Positions 6,688-16,326 of a stretch of DNA of 42,270 nucleotides are shown one piece after another; position 1 is the stretch's first letter; each line of letters opens with the position of its first letter. Both the position numbers and the translations under genes were made by a program. Below the pieces are notes generated by a model that was given only the letters and a program-made list of their open reading frames with translations, was not told where the DNA came from and searched no databases. The stretch spans positions 1 to 42,270 of the forward strand of contig JADCGX010000175.1 of the NCBI GenBank assembly GCA_020248785.1, read 5' to 3'. This DNA is from Burkholderiales bacterium (lineage in GTDB: Bacteria > Pseudomonadota > Gammaproteobacteria > Burkholderiales > Burkholderiaceae_F).

Positions 6688-9413
6688 GCAGCTTTTCCCC
6701 CAAGGTGTACCAGCAGCAGGTGCTCGACAGCGTCGAGGCCTATTTCAAGGCCTGCCACGAGCTGCCGTCGCCCTCGATCGCCTTCACCGCCGCCACGGAG
6801 CGCCTGTGGGGCCGTGGCAATGCATACCACCCGCTGTCGGGCTTTCCGCCGGACATGCCGTACTTCTGCCTGCGGGTGCCCACCGGCGGTGGCAAGACCT
6901 GGCTGGCGGCCAAGAGCGTGGCGTTGGTCAACACGCATCTGCTGCGCTGCGAGCACAGCGTGATCCTGTGGCTGGTGCCGAGCAAACCCATCCGCGAGCA
7001 GACCTTGCGGGCGCTGCGCGACCGACTGCATCCGTACCACACGGCGCTGCGGGAGGCCGGGCCCATCACGGTGATGGATCTCGACGAGGCCAAGAGCGTG
7101 ACCCGTGCGACGCTCGACACCTCGACCACGATCATCGTCGCCACCCGGCAGGCGTTTCAGGTGGAGGACGAGGAATCCCGCAAGGTGTACCAGAGCAGCG
7201 GCGCGCTGATGCACCACTTCGACAACCTGTCGCCCACGCAGCGCGAGGGCTTGTTGAGCGAAGGCGAAGGGGCCGACCGCACGACGCCGTGCTCGCTGGC
7301 CAACGTGCTGCGCCTGCGCCGGCCCTTTGTGGTGGTGGACGAGGCGCACAACAGCCGCACCGAGCTTGCATTCGACATGCTGGCGCGCTTGTGCCCCGGT
7401 GGCGTGATGGAGCTGACCGCCACGCCCGACCTGGAACGCACGCCCAGCAACGTGCTGCACAGCGTCTCCGCCGCCGAGTTGAAGGCGGAGGAAATGATCA
7501 AGCTGCCCGTGGTGCTGGAAACCGAGCCGAACTGGCAACAGTGCCTGGCCGATGCCATCGGCCGGCGCGATGCCCTGCACAAGCTGGCCGATGAGGAACG
7601 CCGCGCGGGCGGCCCCTACCTGCGACCGCTGGTGTTGATTCAGGCGGAGCCACGACGCGCGGGGGTGGAGACGCTGGACGTGGAGCGCGTGAAGAACGAG
7701 CTGATCTCCAACCACGGCATCCCGGCCAGCGAGGTCGTCGTGGCCACCGGCGAGGAAAAGGGGCTGGAGCAGATTGACGCCGACTACAAGCTGGGCATCG
7801 CCGACCCGGCCTGCCCGGTGAAGTTCGTCATCACCCAGAAGGCGTTGACCGAAGGATGGGACTGCCCGTTCGCCTACATCTTGGTGAGCATGGCCTCGCT
7901 GTCATCGGCCACGGCGGTGGAGCAGTTGCTCGGGCGCGTGTTGCGTCAACCCGGTGCCAGCCATCGGCAGGCCAAGGCGTTGAATCAGTCCTACGCCTTC
8001 GTGGTGTCGCGCAACTTTGCCGAGACGGCGGGTGCGCTGCGAGACCGTCTGGTGGCGGGCGCGGGCTTCGAGCGACGGGAGGTGACCGAGTTCGTCACCG
8101 CAGCCAAGACCGAGCAGGCGCGGCTGGACCTGGAAGGCCACGCCGGGCGCGTCGTGGTGCGGCCAGTGGCGATCACGTTGACCGAGAAGCCCGATCTCAA
8201 GAGCGTGCCCAAGCCGGTGCGCGACAAGGTGAGCTGGGACGGCAAGCTCAACACATTGACCATCACCACGCCGCTGACCGAGGACGAGACCGAAGTGCTC
8301 AAGGCTTCGGTCACCAGCGATTCGGCGGCGGCGGCCATCGTCGAGGCGGCCGAGATCAGCCGGACAACGGCCATCGAGTTCTTCCAGACGCCGGCCGAGT
8401 TGGGGGAGCGCTTCCGCGTGCCACAGCTTGCCTTGCGCGTGCAGGGTGAGCTGCAACTGTTCGACGACCCGGAGGTTCTCGACTACCCGTGGGACTTGTC
8501 GACGTATGACGCCGCACCGACTGCCGACGACGTCACTGCGCTGGGCGCGGGGCTCAAGGTGTCCGAAGGCGGCGAGATCGATGTCGATGGCGCGAGCGGC
8601 AGGGTCGTCTCGCGCTTCCTGCCCGATTTGCAGCGCGACCTGGGGCTGGTCTATCGGCCCGAGCACTGGGACGAGGTGCGGCTCGCGACGTGGCTGTGCC
8701 GGAATCTGCCGGAGCCGTCACTCACCCACGCCAGCAAGCAAGCCTTCGTGGGCAAGTGGCTGACCGAACTGTTGCGCCGTGAGGGCTTCACGCTGGCCCG
8801 TGCGAATCTGCAGAAGTTCATGCTGCGCAACCTGCTGGAAGCACGCATTCGTGAGCTGCGCAGGCTGGCTGTAGGAAAGGCGTTCCAGCAGGCACTGTTC
8901 GGCGACGATGCGGCATCGCGCGTCGCGGTGACGGATCAGTACGCCTTTGAGTTCCACGCGCAGGCCTACGCGCCCAGCCGTGACTACGACGGCCCGAAGT
9001 CGCCTTATGGGCACTTCGACTTCCGCAAGCACTTCTACGGCCGCATCGGCGACTTCGATAGCAAGGAGGAGTTCGAGTGCGCGTGCTGGCTGGACATTCA
9101 GGCACAGCAGGGACGCATCCGGTTCTGGGTGCGCAACCTCGTTCGGCGCGAAGGCAGTTCGTTCTTCCTGCAGAAGGCCGACGGGCGCTTCTACCCTGAC
9201 TTTCTGTGCCAACTGCCGGGCAGCGCGGACAAGCCCGGCCCGATCCTGGCCGTCGAATACAAGGGCGCGGACCGTTGGGCTGGCGCGGAGGATGACCGGT
9301 TGATCGGCGGTCTGTGGGCGAACCTGTCCGGGGGTCGCTGCCGCTTTGTTATGGTCAAGGACAGGCGGTGGGATTGGATCGAGGAGAAGCTGTCCCCATC
9401 GCCGGTTCGATAG
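6684..9413 (+). CDS. res: Type III restriction enzyme (Res): helicase-nuclease
   Basis: A 909-residue protein with superfamily 2 helicase motifs and a C-terminal nuclease. Walker A PTGGGKT at 66-72, DEAH box at 219-222, motif VI region VEQLLGRVLRQPG, and a PD-(D/E)xK nuclease near residues 790-860: KEEFE, then FYPDF (Asp839) and AVEYK (Glu858, Lys860). In type III systems ATP hydrolysis drives sliding from a Mod-bound site, and cutting needs two sites in opposite orientation. Length and motifs look complete. It follows the small gene with a 4-base overlap and ends 24 bases before jetA. Confidence 0.92.
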   Translation: MSSFSPKVYQQQVLDSVEAYFKACHELPSPSIAFTAATERLWGRGNAYHPLSGFPPDMPYFCLRVPTGGGKTWLAAKSVALVNTHLLRCEHSVILWLVPSKPIREQTLRALRDRLHPYHTALREAGPITVMDLDEAKSVTRATLDTSTTIIVATRQAFQVEDEESRKVYQSSGALMHHFDNLSPTQREGLLSEGEGADRTTPCSLANVLRLRRPFVVVDEAHNSRTELAFDMLARLCPGGVMELTATPDLERTPSNVLHSVSAAELKAEEMIKLPVVLETEPNWQQCLADAIGRRDALHKLADEERRAGGPYLRPLVLIQAEPRRAGVETLDVERVKNELISNHGIPASEVVVATGEEKGLEQIDADYKLGIADPACPVKFVITQKALTEGWDCPFAYILVSMASLSSATAVEQLLGRVLRQPGASHRQAKALNQSYAFVVSRNFAETAGALRDRLVAGAGFERREVTEFVTAAKTEQARLDLEGHAGRVVVRPVAITLTEKPDLKSVPKPVRDKVSWDGKLNTLTITTPLTEDETEVLKASVTSDSAAAAIVEAAEISRTTAIEFFQTPAELGERFRVPQLALRVQGELQLFDDPEVLDYPWDLSTYDAAPTADDVTALGAGLKVSEGGEIDVDGASGRVVSRFLPDLQRDLGLVYRPEHWDEVRLATWLCRNLPEPSLTHASKQAFVGKWLTELLRREGFTLARANLQKFMLRNLLEARIRELRRLAVGKAFQQALFGDDAASRVAVTDQYAFEFHAQAYAPSRDYDGPKSPYGHFDFRKHFYGRIGDFDSKEEFECACWLDIQAQQGRIRFWVRNLVRREGSSFFLQKADGRFYPDFLCQLPGSADKPGPILAVEYKGADRWAGAEDDRLIGGLWANLSGGRCRFVMVKDRRWDWIEEKLSPSPVR

Positions 9414-9437
9414 AACTGATCCCGCGAACTCGACGCT

Positions 9438-10910
9438 TTGGACTACGCCACCCTCTCCACCCTGCGCGACCGGCATCCCGCCTGGCGGCTGCTGGCCTCG
9501 CCGCACGCGCCGCTGGTGGCGAGCTTCCTGCGGCGCGTGTTCGTGGCCCCGAACGTCCGGGTGATGAGCGAGGCCGATCTCGCCGAGGCGCTGGAGGACG
9601 AGCTGTTCGCTCTGCGTGAGCAGTTGGGTCCCGAGGCCTACCCCAAGGGCGCGCAGGACTACCTGAACGACTGGGCCGCGCCCGACAAGGGCTGGCTGCG
9701 CAAGTTCTACAAGCCGGGCACGGACGAGGCGCAGTTCGACCTGACGCCGGCCACCGAGAAGGCCATCGCTTGGTTGCTGACGCTGACCGAGCGCCCATTC
9801 GTCGGCACCGAATCGCGCCTGCTCACGCTGTTCGCTCTGCTGGAGCAGATCAGCGCCGGCACCGAGGCCGACCCGATCAAGCGCGTGGCCGATCTGCGCA
9901 AGAAGCGCGACGAGCTGGACGCCGAAATCGCCCGCGTGCTGGCGGGCGACGTACCGCTGTTGGACGACACGGCGGTCAAGGACCGCTTTCAGCAGTTCCA
10001 GCAACTGGCTCGCGAACTGCTGGCCGACTTCCGCGAGGTGGAACACAACTTCCGCCTGCTCGACCGGAAGGTGCGCGAGAAGATCGCGCTGTGGGAGGGC
10101 GCCAAGGGTGCGCTGCTCGACGAAATCATGGGCGAGCGCGATGCCATCGGCGACTCCGACCAGGGCCGCAGCTTCCGCGCCTTCTGGGACTTCCTCATGT
10201 CCACCCGGCGGCAGGAGGAGCTCTCCGAGCGGCTGGATCAGGTGCTGGCGCTGCCCGCCGTCGCTCAGCTGTCGCCCGAGCCGCGCACTCGCCGCGTGCA
10301 TCATGACTGGCTGGAGGCGGGCGAACACACGCAGCGCACGGTGGCCCAGTTGTCGCAGCAGTTGCGCCGATTTCTGGACGACCGGGCCTTTCTGGAGAAC
10401 CGCCGCATTCTTGACTTGCTGCACGGCATCGAGAGCAAGGCGCTGGCTCTGCGCGGGGCGACGCCCGCTGGCACCGTGATGCACATCGACGCGATGGCGG
10501 CGGACATCGAGCCGCCGCTGGAGAGGCCGCTGTTCACGCCGAGCGTGAAGCCGCGCCTTGCTGATATGGCGCTCGTCGCTGGCGAGGACGACATTGATAC
10601 CGCGCGCTTGTTCGACCAGATCGTGGTGGACAAGGCGCGCCTGCGGTCAACCGTGCAACGCGCACTGCGCCGCCAGCCGCAGATCACGCTGCGTGAGCTG
10701 CTGGATGCCGAGCCTCTGTCCCAGGGCCTGGCCGAACTGGTGGCCTACCTGGAGCTGGCCCACGCCGGGGATGGCGGCGACGGTCTTGAGGGCCTGCGTG
10801 CCCTGGTGGACGAGGCCGTGGAAGAGCCGATCCGTTGGCACGCCCGCAACGCAGTGGGTGAAGCCGTGACGCGCGAGGCGCACCTGCCCCGCGTGATCTT
10901 CGCGCGCTGA
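9438..10910 (+). CDS. jetA: Wadjet type I JetA (DUF3375), kleisin-like subunit
   Basis: A 490-residue DUF3375 protein, recognised by its N-terminus (DYATLSTLRDRHPAWRLL, HAPLVASFLRRVF) and the GxWLRKFY and TEKAIAWLLTL stretches. In Wadjet, JetA is the kleisin (MukF-like) that bridges the JetC ATPase dimer and recruits JetB. The family N-terminus aligns with a TTG start at 9438; the first in-frame ATG is 40 residues later and would remove conserved sequence. No strong ribosome site is visible before the TTG. It begins 24 bases after res, first of four tightly packed jet genes. Confidence 0.93.
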   Translation: MDYATLSTLRDRHPAWRLLASPHAPLVASFLRRVFVAPNVRVMSEADLAEALEDELFALREQLGPEAYPKGAQDYLNDWAAPDKGWLRKFYKPGTDEAQFDLTPATEKAIAWLLTLTERPFVGTESRLLTLFALLEQISAGTEADPIKRVADLRKKRDELDAEIARVLAGDVPLLDDTAVKDRFQQFQQLARELLADFREVEHNFRLLDRKVREKIALWEGAKGALLDEIMGERDAIGDSDQGRSFRAFWDFLMSTRRQEELSERLDQVLALPAVAQLSPEPRTRRVHHDWLEAGEHTQRTVAQLSQQLRRFLDDRAFLENRRILDLLHGIESKALALRGATPAGTVMHIDAMAADIEPPLERPLFTPSVKPRLADMALVAGEDDIDTARLFDQIVVDKARLRSTVQRALRRQPQITLRELLDAEPLSQGLAELVAYLELAHAGDGGDGLEGLRALVDEAVEEPIRWHARNAVGEAVTREAHLPRVIFAR

Positions 10911-10939
10911 CGGTGTCGAGCGGCCCAGGAGACATGAAC

Positions 10940-11629
10940 ATGGACGATGCACGGCACGAAGACGATTCGGTGGAGACGCCGCCCAGCGTGCTGTCGGCGG
11001 TGCCCGAGTTGTCGCAGTTGATGGTGCACCTGCTCAAGGGCGTGCTCTACCGCGACGACGATGAGCGCCTGTGGGCCAGCCTCTTGCGTCTGCAGGCGCG
11101 GGTGCGGGAACAGGCCGCCGTGCTGCTGCTCGACCTGGTGCTCGACGAGGCCGAGGGCCACGCCTTCCTGAAGAGCCGCCCGGACCAGGACGAGGCTTCA
11201 GGGGCGCCGCGCCTGCCGCGGCTCGTCGCGCGCCGGCCGTTGTCCTACCCAGTGAGCCTGATGCTGGCGCTGCTGCGCAAGCGCATGGCCGAGTTCGACG
11301 CCGGCGGCGGGGACACCCGACTGGTGCTCTCGCGTGACGACATCGCAGAGCTGATGCGAGTGTTTCTGCCCGATGGCACGAACGAGGCCCGGCTGATCGA
11401 CCAGGTGGACGCGACGATCACCAAGGCGGTCGATCTGGGCTTTCTGCGCCGGCTCAAGCCTGCTGCTGGCGGAGGGCAGGACAGAGGCCACTACGAGGTG
11501 CGGCGCATCCTGAAGGCTTTCGTCGACGCGCAGTGGCTGGCGGAGTTCGATGCGCGGCTGGAGGTCTACCGCACGGCGCTGTCGGGCGGCACCGGTCAAG
11601 GGGCCGGCCAGGAGAAGGCGGATGCTTGA
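10940..11629 (+). CDS. jetB: Wadjet type I JetB (DUF4194), KITE-like subunit
   Basis: A DUF4194 protein (229 residues from this start) with the family features LYRDDDERLWASLLRLQARVREQ, LLLDLVLDEAEGHAFL, a RRPLSYPVSLMLALLRKRM block and a C-terminal winged-helix part (LGFLRRLK, YEVRRILKAFVDAQWL). JetB corresponds to MukE and pairs with the kleisin JetA. AGGAG at 10927-10931 lies 8 bases before ATG 10940, the best-placed start; ATG 10934 and GTG 10913 are alternatives that add only a few residues. The end overlaps the jetC start by 8 bases. Confidence 0.92.
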   Translation: MDDARHEDDSVETPPSVLSAVPELSQLMVHLLKGVLYRDDDERLWASLLRLQARVREQAAVLLLDLVLDEAEGHAFLKSRPDQDEASGAPRLPRLVARRPLSYPVSLMLALLRKRMAEFDAGGGDTRLVLSRDDIAELMRVFLPDGTNEARLIDQVDATITKAVDLGFLRRLKPAAGGGQDRGHYEVRRILKAFVDAQWLAEFDARLEVYRTALSGGTGQGAGQEKADA

Positions 11630-14600
11630 GGCACCGATGGCCGCCGGGACATTAGGGCTGGACTTCGTGGCCGACGACAGCCGCGTCGGCTTTCGTCTGC
11701 AGCGGCTGGAAGTGCTCAACTGGGGCACCTTCGACAAGCGCGTGTGGCGCCATGAGCTCGACGGGCGCAATGGCCTGCTCACGGGCGACATCGGTTCGGG
11801 CAAGTCCACGTTGGTCGATGCCATCACGACCTTGCTCGTGCCGGCGCATCGCGTGGCCTACAACAAGGCGGCCGGGGCGGATTCCCGCGAGCGATCCTTG
11901 CGCTCCTATGTGCTGGGCCACTACAAGAGCGAGCGCAATGAGGTCACGGGGAGCAGCAGGCCCGTGGCGCTGCGCGACGCGTCGAGCTACTCGGTCGTTC
12001 TCGGTGTCTTCCGCAACGAGGGCTATGACCAGGTCGTGACCCTGGCCCAGGTCTTCTGGCTGAAGGACCCGCAGGGCCAACCCGCGCGCCTGTTCGTGGC
12101 GGCCGAGCGGGCATTGACGATCACCGATGACTTCAGCGGCTTCGGCAGTGACATCACCGCCCTGCGCAAGAAGCTGCGGGGCGCGGGCTGCGAGCTGTTC
12201 GACAGCTTCCCGCCGTATGGGGCCTGGTTCCGCCGGCGCTTTGGCATCGAGCACGAGCAGGCCTTGGAGCTGTTCCACCAGACCGTCTCGATGAAGTCGG
12301 TGGGCAACCTCACCGACTTCGTGCGCAGTCATATGCTCGAACCCTTCGACGTGGGCAGCCGCATCGAGGCGTTGATCCGCCACTTCGACGACCTGGACCG
12401 GGCGCACCAGGCCGTGCTCAAGGCCAAGCGGCAGGTGGACTTGCTGACGCCCTTGGTCGACGACGGCGCGCGCCACCGGCTGCTCGCGGCCGAGATCCAG
12501 GGCTGGCGGGATGCGCGTGATCAGCTTCGACCGTACTTCGCCCGGCTCAAGGGCGAGCTGCTGGACCGCCGTCTCGCCTTACTGGCGGAGGACGCGGCCC
12601 GGCTCGATGCGCACATCGAGCGCCTGGACGCGCAGCGTGAGAGCGAGCGCGTTGAAGTCGGCCGTCTGGAGCGGGCCCTGCGCGACAACGGCGGCGACCG
12701 CCTGGAGGAGCTGGCGGCGGAGATTCGTCGTTTGGAGCAGGAGAAGCTTCAACGCCAGAAGAAGTCTGACCGCTTCCAGGAGCTGCTGGCCCGCATCGAT
12801 GAGACGGCGCCGGGGGATGAAGCAGGCTTCCTCATCCGGCAGCAAGGCATCACCCAGCGTACCGAAGGCTTGCGCGAGCGCATTGCCGACTTGGACAACC
12901 GCGAGCGCGAAGAGGATTTCACTTTCCGCAAGGGTCGAGAAGAGCACGCTGGCCTGTCCGACGAGATCGACAGTCTCCAACGGCGCAAGAGCAACATCGA
13001 CGCCGCCCAGATCCGCATCCGCGACGCGCTGTGCGCGGCGCTGGCGATCGGTGAGGACGAACTGCCCTTCGCGGGCGAGCTCATCCAGGTGCGTGACGAT
13101 GAGCGCGATTGGGAGGGTGCCGCCGAGCGGCTGCTGCGCGGATTTGGGCTCTCGCTGCTAGTGCCCGATGCTCACTACAAGGCCGTTGCGGACTGGGTGG
13201 ACCGCCAGCATCTGGGTGCCCGGCTGGTGTACTTCCATGTGCGTTCGCGAAGGGCGGCGCAGGGCGCCGCCCTGCAGCCGCAATCGCTGGTGCGCAAGCT
13301 CGTCGTCAAGCCGGATTCGCCACACTACGAGTGGCTGGGACAAGAGCTTCGCCAGCGCTTCGACGTCGCCTGCTGCGACACCGGCGAGCAGTTTCGCCGC
13401 GAGGCGCGCGCCATCACGCGCGCCGGTCAGATCAAGGACCCGAGCGGTCGTCACGAAAAGGACGACCGCAGCCGGATCGACGACCGCAGCCGCTATGTGC
13501 TCGGCTGGAGCAATGCCGACAAGCTGCGCGCGTTGCGCGATCAGCGGGAGCGTCTCGAGGAAAGACTCGCAACTCTGGGGCAGCGCATCGGCGAGATTCA
13601 GCAGGCGCGCGACGAACTGCGGGGCCGGCTGGAAGCACTCAGCAAGCTGGAAGAGTTCACCCGCTTTGCGGACATCGACTGGATGAGCCTGGCCAGCCAG
13701 ATTGCTGCACTCACCGAGGAGCGCGCGCGGCTGGAAGGCGCGTCCGACACCCTGCAAGAGTTGGGGCGCCAGCTCAAGGCCGCGCAGGTTCGGTTTGCCG
13801 AGCTGGAGGTCAAGCGGTCCGACGCCTTGGGCAAGCGGGGTGAGGTCAAGAGCAAACGAGAGACGGCCCAGGCGATGCGGGATGAGGCCGGCGGCGTGTG
13901 GAACGATTTGCCGCTGGCCGGCGCGCAGATTGAGCGTCTGGATGCTTGGCGCTCGCAGGCGCTGGGCGAGCATCAGCTGTCGGTCGAGTCCTGCGACAAC
14001 CGCGAGCAGGAAGTGCGCAAGTGGCTGCAGGAGCGCATCGACGCGGAGGACAAGCGCCTGGCTCGTCTGACCGAGCGCATCGTCAACGCCATGCGCGGCT
14101 TCAAGGAGGAGTTCAAGGCCGAGACCGTCGAGATGGACGTGAGCCTGGCGGCGCTGCCGGAGTACGAGCGGATGCTCACCGGATTGAAGGGCGACGATCT
14201 GCCGCGATTCGAGGCGCGCTTCAAGGAGCTGCTCAACGTCAACACGATCAACGAGATCGCCAATTTCAACGCTCAGCTCGCCCGCGAGCGCGAGACGATC
14301 AAGGAGCGCGTCGACTTCATCAACCAGTCGCTCCAAGCCATCGACTACAACCCCGGCCGGTACATCAAGCTGGTGGCGCTGCCCAGCCCGGATGCGGAGA
14401 TCCGCGACTTCCAGCAGGACTTGCGTACGTGTACCGAGGGCGCGCTGACGGGTTCGGCCGACGAACAGTATTCGGAAGCCAAGTTCTTGCAGGTCAAGGC
14501 CATCATCGATCGCTTCCGAGGCCGTGAAGGACTGTCGGACGCCGACCGGCGCTGGACCGCCAAGGTCACCGACGTGCGCAACTGGTTCCTGTTCTCGGCC

Positions 14601-15047
14601 AGCGAACGCTGGCGCGCCGACGGTGCCGAGCACGAGCACTACTCGGACTCGGGCGGCAAGTCGGGCGGCCAGAAGGAGAAGCTGGCCTACACCGTGCTGG
14701 CCGCGAGCCTGGCTTACCAGTTCGGGCTGGAGTGGGGCGCCGTTCGGTCGCGGTCGTTCCGCTTCGTGGTGATCGACGAAGCTTTCGGGCGCGGGTCGGA
14801 CGAGTCGGCGCAGTACGGGTTGCGTCTGTTCCAGCAGCTCAACCTGCAGTTGTTGATCGTCACGCCGCTGCAGAAGATTCACATCATCGAGCCCTTCGTG
14901 GCCAGCGTCGGCTTCGTGCACAACGAGGGCGGGCGCGACTCGCGGCTGCGCTGTCTGTCGATCGAGGAGTACCGGGCGCACAAAGCCGCAGGGGCCACTG
15001 GGGGAAGGGCCGAAGCCAGGGCTGCGGGAGAAGGCGCGGCACCATGA
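11622..15047 (+). CDS. jetC: Wadjet type I JetC, SMC-like ATPase
   Basis: A 1141-residue SMC/MukB-like ATPase. Walker A GDIGSGKST lies at residues 55-63. Long coiled coils run through about 330-500 and 640-900 with a hinge-like globular part between. The signature-like SGGKSGGQKEK lies near 1010-1020 and Walker B VVIDEAF near 1049-1055 with Glu1053. JetC dimers extrude DNA loops and, on small closed circles, present the DNA to JetD for cutting. The ATG at 11622 has GGAGA six bases upstream and overlaps the jetB stop. Length matches the family, and all ATPase motifs are present. Confidence 0.94.
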   Translation: MLEAPMAAGTLGLDFVADDSRVGFRLQRLEVLNWGTFDKRVWRHELDGRNGLLTGDIGSGKSTLVDAITTLLVPAHRVAYNKAAGADSRERSLRSYVLGHYKSERNEVTGSSRPVALRDASSYSVVLGVFRNEGYDQVVTLAQVFWLKDPQGQPARLFVAAERALTITDDFSGFGSDITALRKKLRGAGCELFDSFPPYGAWFRRRFGIEHEQALELFHQTVSMKSVGNLTDFVRSHMLEPFDVGSRIEALIRHFDDLDRAHQAVLKAKRQVDLLTPLVDDGARHRLLAAEIQGWRDARDQLRPYFARLKGELLDRRLALLAEDAARLDAHIERLDAQRESERVEVGRLERALRDNGGDRLEELAAEIRRLEQEKLQRQKKSDRFQELLARIDETAPGDEAGFLIRQQGITQRTEGLRERIADLDNREREEDFTFRKGREEHAGLSDEIDSLQRRKSNIDAAQIRIRDALCAALAIGEDELPFAGELIQVRDDERDWEGAAERLLRGFGLSLLVPDAHYKAVADWVDRQHLGARLVYFHVRSRRAAQGAALQPQSLVRKLVVKPDSPHYEWLGQELRQRFDVACCDTGEQFRREARAITRAGQIKDPSGRHEKDDRSRIDDRSRYVLGWSNADKLRALRDQRERLEERLATLGQRIGEIQQARDELRGRLEALSKLEEFTRFADIDWMSLASQIAALTEERARLEGASDTLQELGRQLKAAQVRFAELEVKRSDALGKRGEVKSKRETAQAMRDEAGGVWNDLPLAGAQIERLDAWRSQALGEHQLSVESCDNREQEVRKWLQERIDAEDKRLARLTERIVNAMRGFKEEFKAETVEMDVSLAALPEYERMLTGLKGDDLPRFEARFKELLNVNTINEIANFNAQLARERETIKERVDFINQSLQAIDYNPGRYIKLVALPSPDAEIRDFQQDLRTCTEGALTGSADEQYSEAKFLQVKAIIDRFRGREGLSDADRRWTAKVTDVRNWFLFSASERWRADGAEHEHYSDSGGKSGGQKEKLAYTVLAASLAYQFGLEWGAVRSRSFRFVVIDEAFGRGSDESAQYGLRLFQQLNLQLLIVTPLQKIHIIEPFVASVGFVHNEGGRDSRLRCLSIEEYRAHKAAGATGGRAEARAAGEGAAP

Positions 15048-16255
15048 GCTGGACCACGCAGGCAGATCTGCGCGCTCAGGTTCAACGCTTGTGGGAACGG
15101 GGCGACTTGCTGCGGGCGACGGTGACGGACGCCGTTGCGTGGCCGCTGCGCCTGAACCTGAAGCTCCCCTCGGCTTCCGACCTGTCCGATCGGTTCGAGG
15201 CCGTTCGCGAGTGGGTGCGTGTCATCGCCGATACCCCTCAGGTTCGAATCGAATGGCGCGAGCGGAATCACCGCGTCCAGGGCATGCAGCGCCTCCCCGC
15301 GGCCGTCTGGATCGATACCCTGCAAGACGCCTTGGCCTTCATCGGCAAGGTTCGTCAAGCGCGGCGCTTCGCGGCGCTGTGGCAGCAGACGGCAGCCGCG
15401 CAGCCGGCGCTGCGGGCGTGGTTGTCCCGGCGGCCCATCCAGGCGCTTGAGCTGGCCGACCGCTGGGAGCGTCTGCTGGCCGTGGTCGGCTGGCTGCAGG
15501 CCCATCCCCGACCGGCCGTGTACCTGCGCCAGGTCGGCGCACTCGGCGTGGACAGCAAGTTCATCGAGGCCCACCGCGGCGTGTTGACCGAGCTGCTGGA
15601 TCTGGCGTTGCCACCAGAAGACATCGAGCATGACGCGACCGGCGTCGCGCAGTTCACACGCCGATTCGGCTTGCTGGACAAACCCGTCCGGATTCGGTTT
15701 CGCCTGCTCGACCCAGCCTTGCCCAGCCTGCCGGGCTGTGCGGGTCTGCCCGATATCGAGCTGGACGCTGCGAGCTTCGCGACGCTGGCGCTACCCGTCG
15801 ACCGCGTCTTCATCACGGAGAACGAGACCAACTTCCTCGCCTTCCCGCCAGCTGCGCACGCCATCGTCGTCTTCGGCGCAGGCCACGGTTGGAACGCGCT
15901 GGCGCGCGCCTCGTGGCTGCATCGATGCCGGCTGCACTACTGGGGCGACATCGACACCCACGGATTTGACATCCTCGACAAGCTTCGCGGGTACTTTCCG
16001 CACGCGGCGTCCTTCCTCATGGACCGGGAGACGCTCCTTGCCCACCGCCTGCACTGGGGCGAGGAGCCCGGCCCTGCGCGCCACGACCTGTCGCGTCTCA
16101 CGCCCGAGGAGACGGCGGTCTATGACGACCTCCGATTCGATCGCCACCAGGCCCGGCTGCGTCTGGAGCAGGAGCACGTGGGCTTTGGCTGGTTGTGCGA
16201 GCGACTGGCGCGCATCCCCTCGGGCCCCCTCGTGGCGCCGCCGCCGAGATCGTAG
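15044..16255 (+). CDS. jetD: Wadjet type I JetD (DUF3322-DUF2220), TOPRIM nuclease
   Basis: A 403-residue protein with an N-terminal DUF3322-type arm (residues 1-190, ending in the conserved VDSKFIE at about 170-176) and a C-terminal DUF2220 TOPRIM domain. Catalytic features are FITENETNFLAFP with Glu259 and YWGDIDTHGFDIL with Asp302 and Asp304. JetD is the nuclease that cuts plasmid DNA bent by the extruding JetABC complex. The ATG at 15044 overlaps the jetC stop (ATGA). It is the last gene of the plus-strand defence run; the next gene, gph, is convergent. Confidence 0.94.
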   Translation: MSWTTQADLRAQVQRLWERGDLLRATVTDAVAWPLRLNLKLPSASDLSDRFEAVREWVRVIADTPQVRIEWRERNHRVQGMQRLPAAVWIDTLQDALAFIGKVRQARRFAALWQQTAAAQPALRAWLSRRPIQALELADRWERLLAVVGWLQAHPRPAVYLRQVGALGVDSKFIEAHRGVLTELLDLALPPEDIEHDATGVAQFTRRFGLLDKPVRIRFRLLDPALPSLPGCAGLPDIELDAASFATLALPVDRVFITENETNFLAFPPAAHAIVVFGAGHGWNALARASWLHRCRLHYWGDIDTHGFDILDKLRGYFPHAASFLMDRETLLAHRLHWGEEPGPARHDLSRLTPEETAVYDDLRFDRHQARLRLEQEHVGFGWLCERLARIPSGPLVAPPPRS

Positions 16256-16326
16256 GCTCGGGATGTGCATTCCGCTGGGACGGCTATCCGACAACGGATC
16301 CCCAAGGGGCGTCACTCGACCCCGCT

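Noticed and set aside
8718-10484. 588-codon open frame on the minus strand inside res and jetA
   Set aside because: Antisense shadow of high-GC coding DNA; no family resemblance, and the plus-strand genes have clear motifs. The same holds for long minus-strand frames at 13158-14981, 24677-27007, 33365-35206 and 37041-38513.
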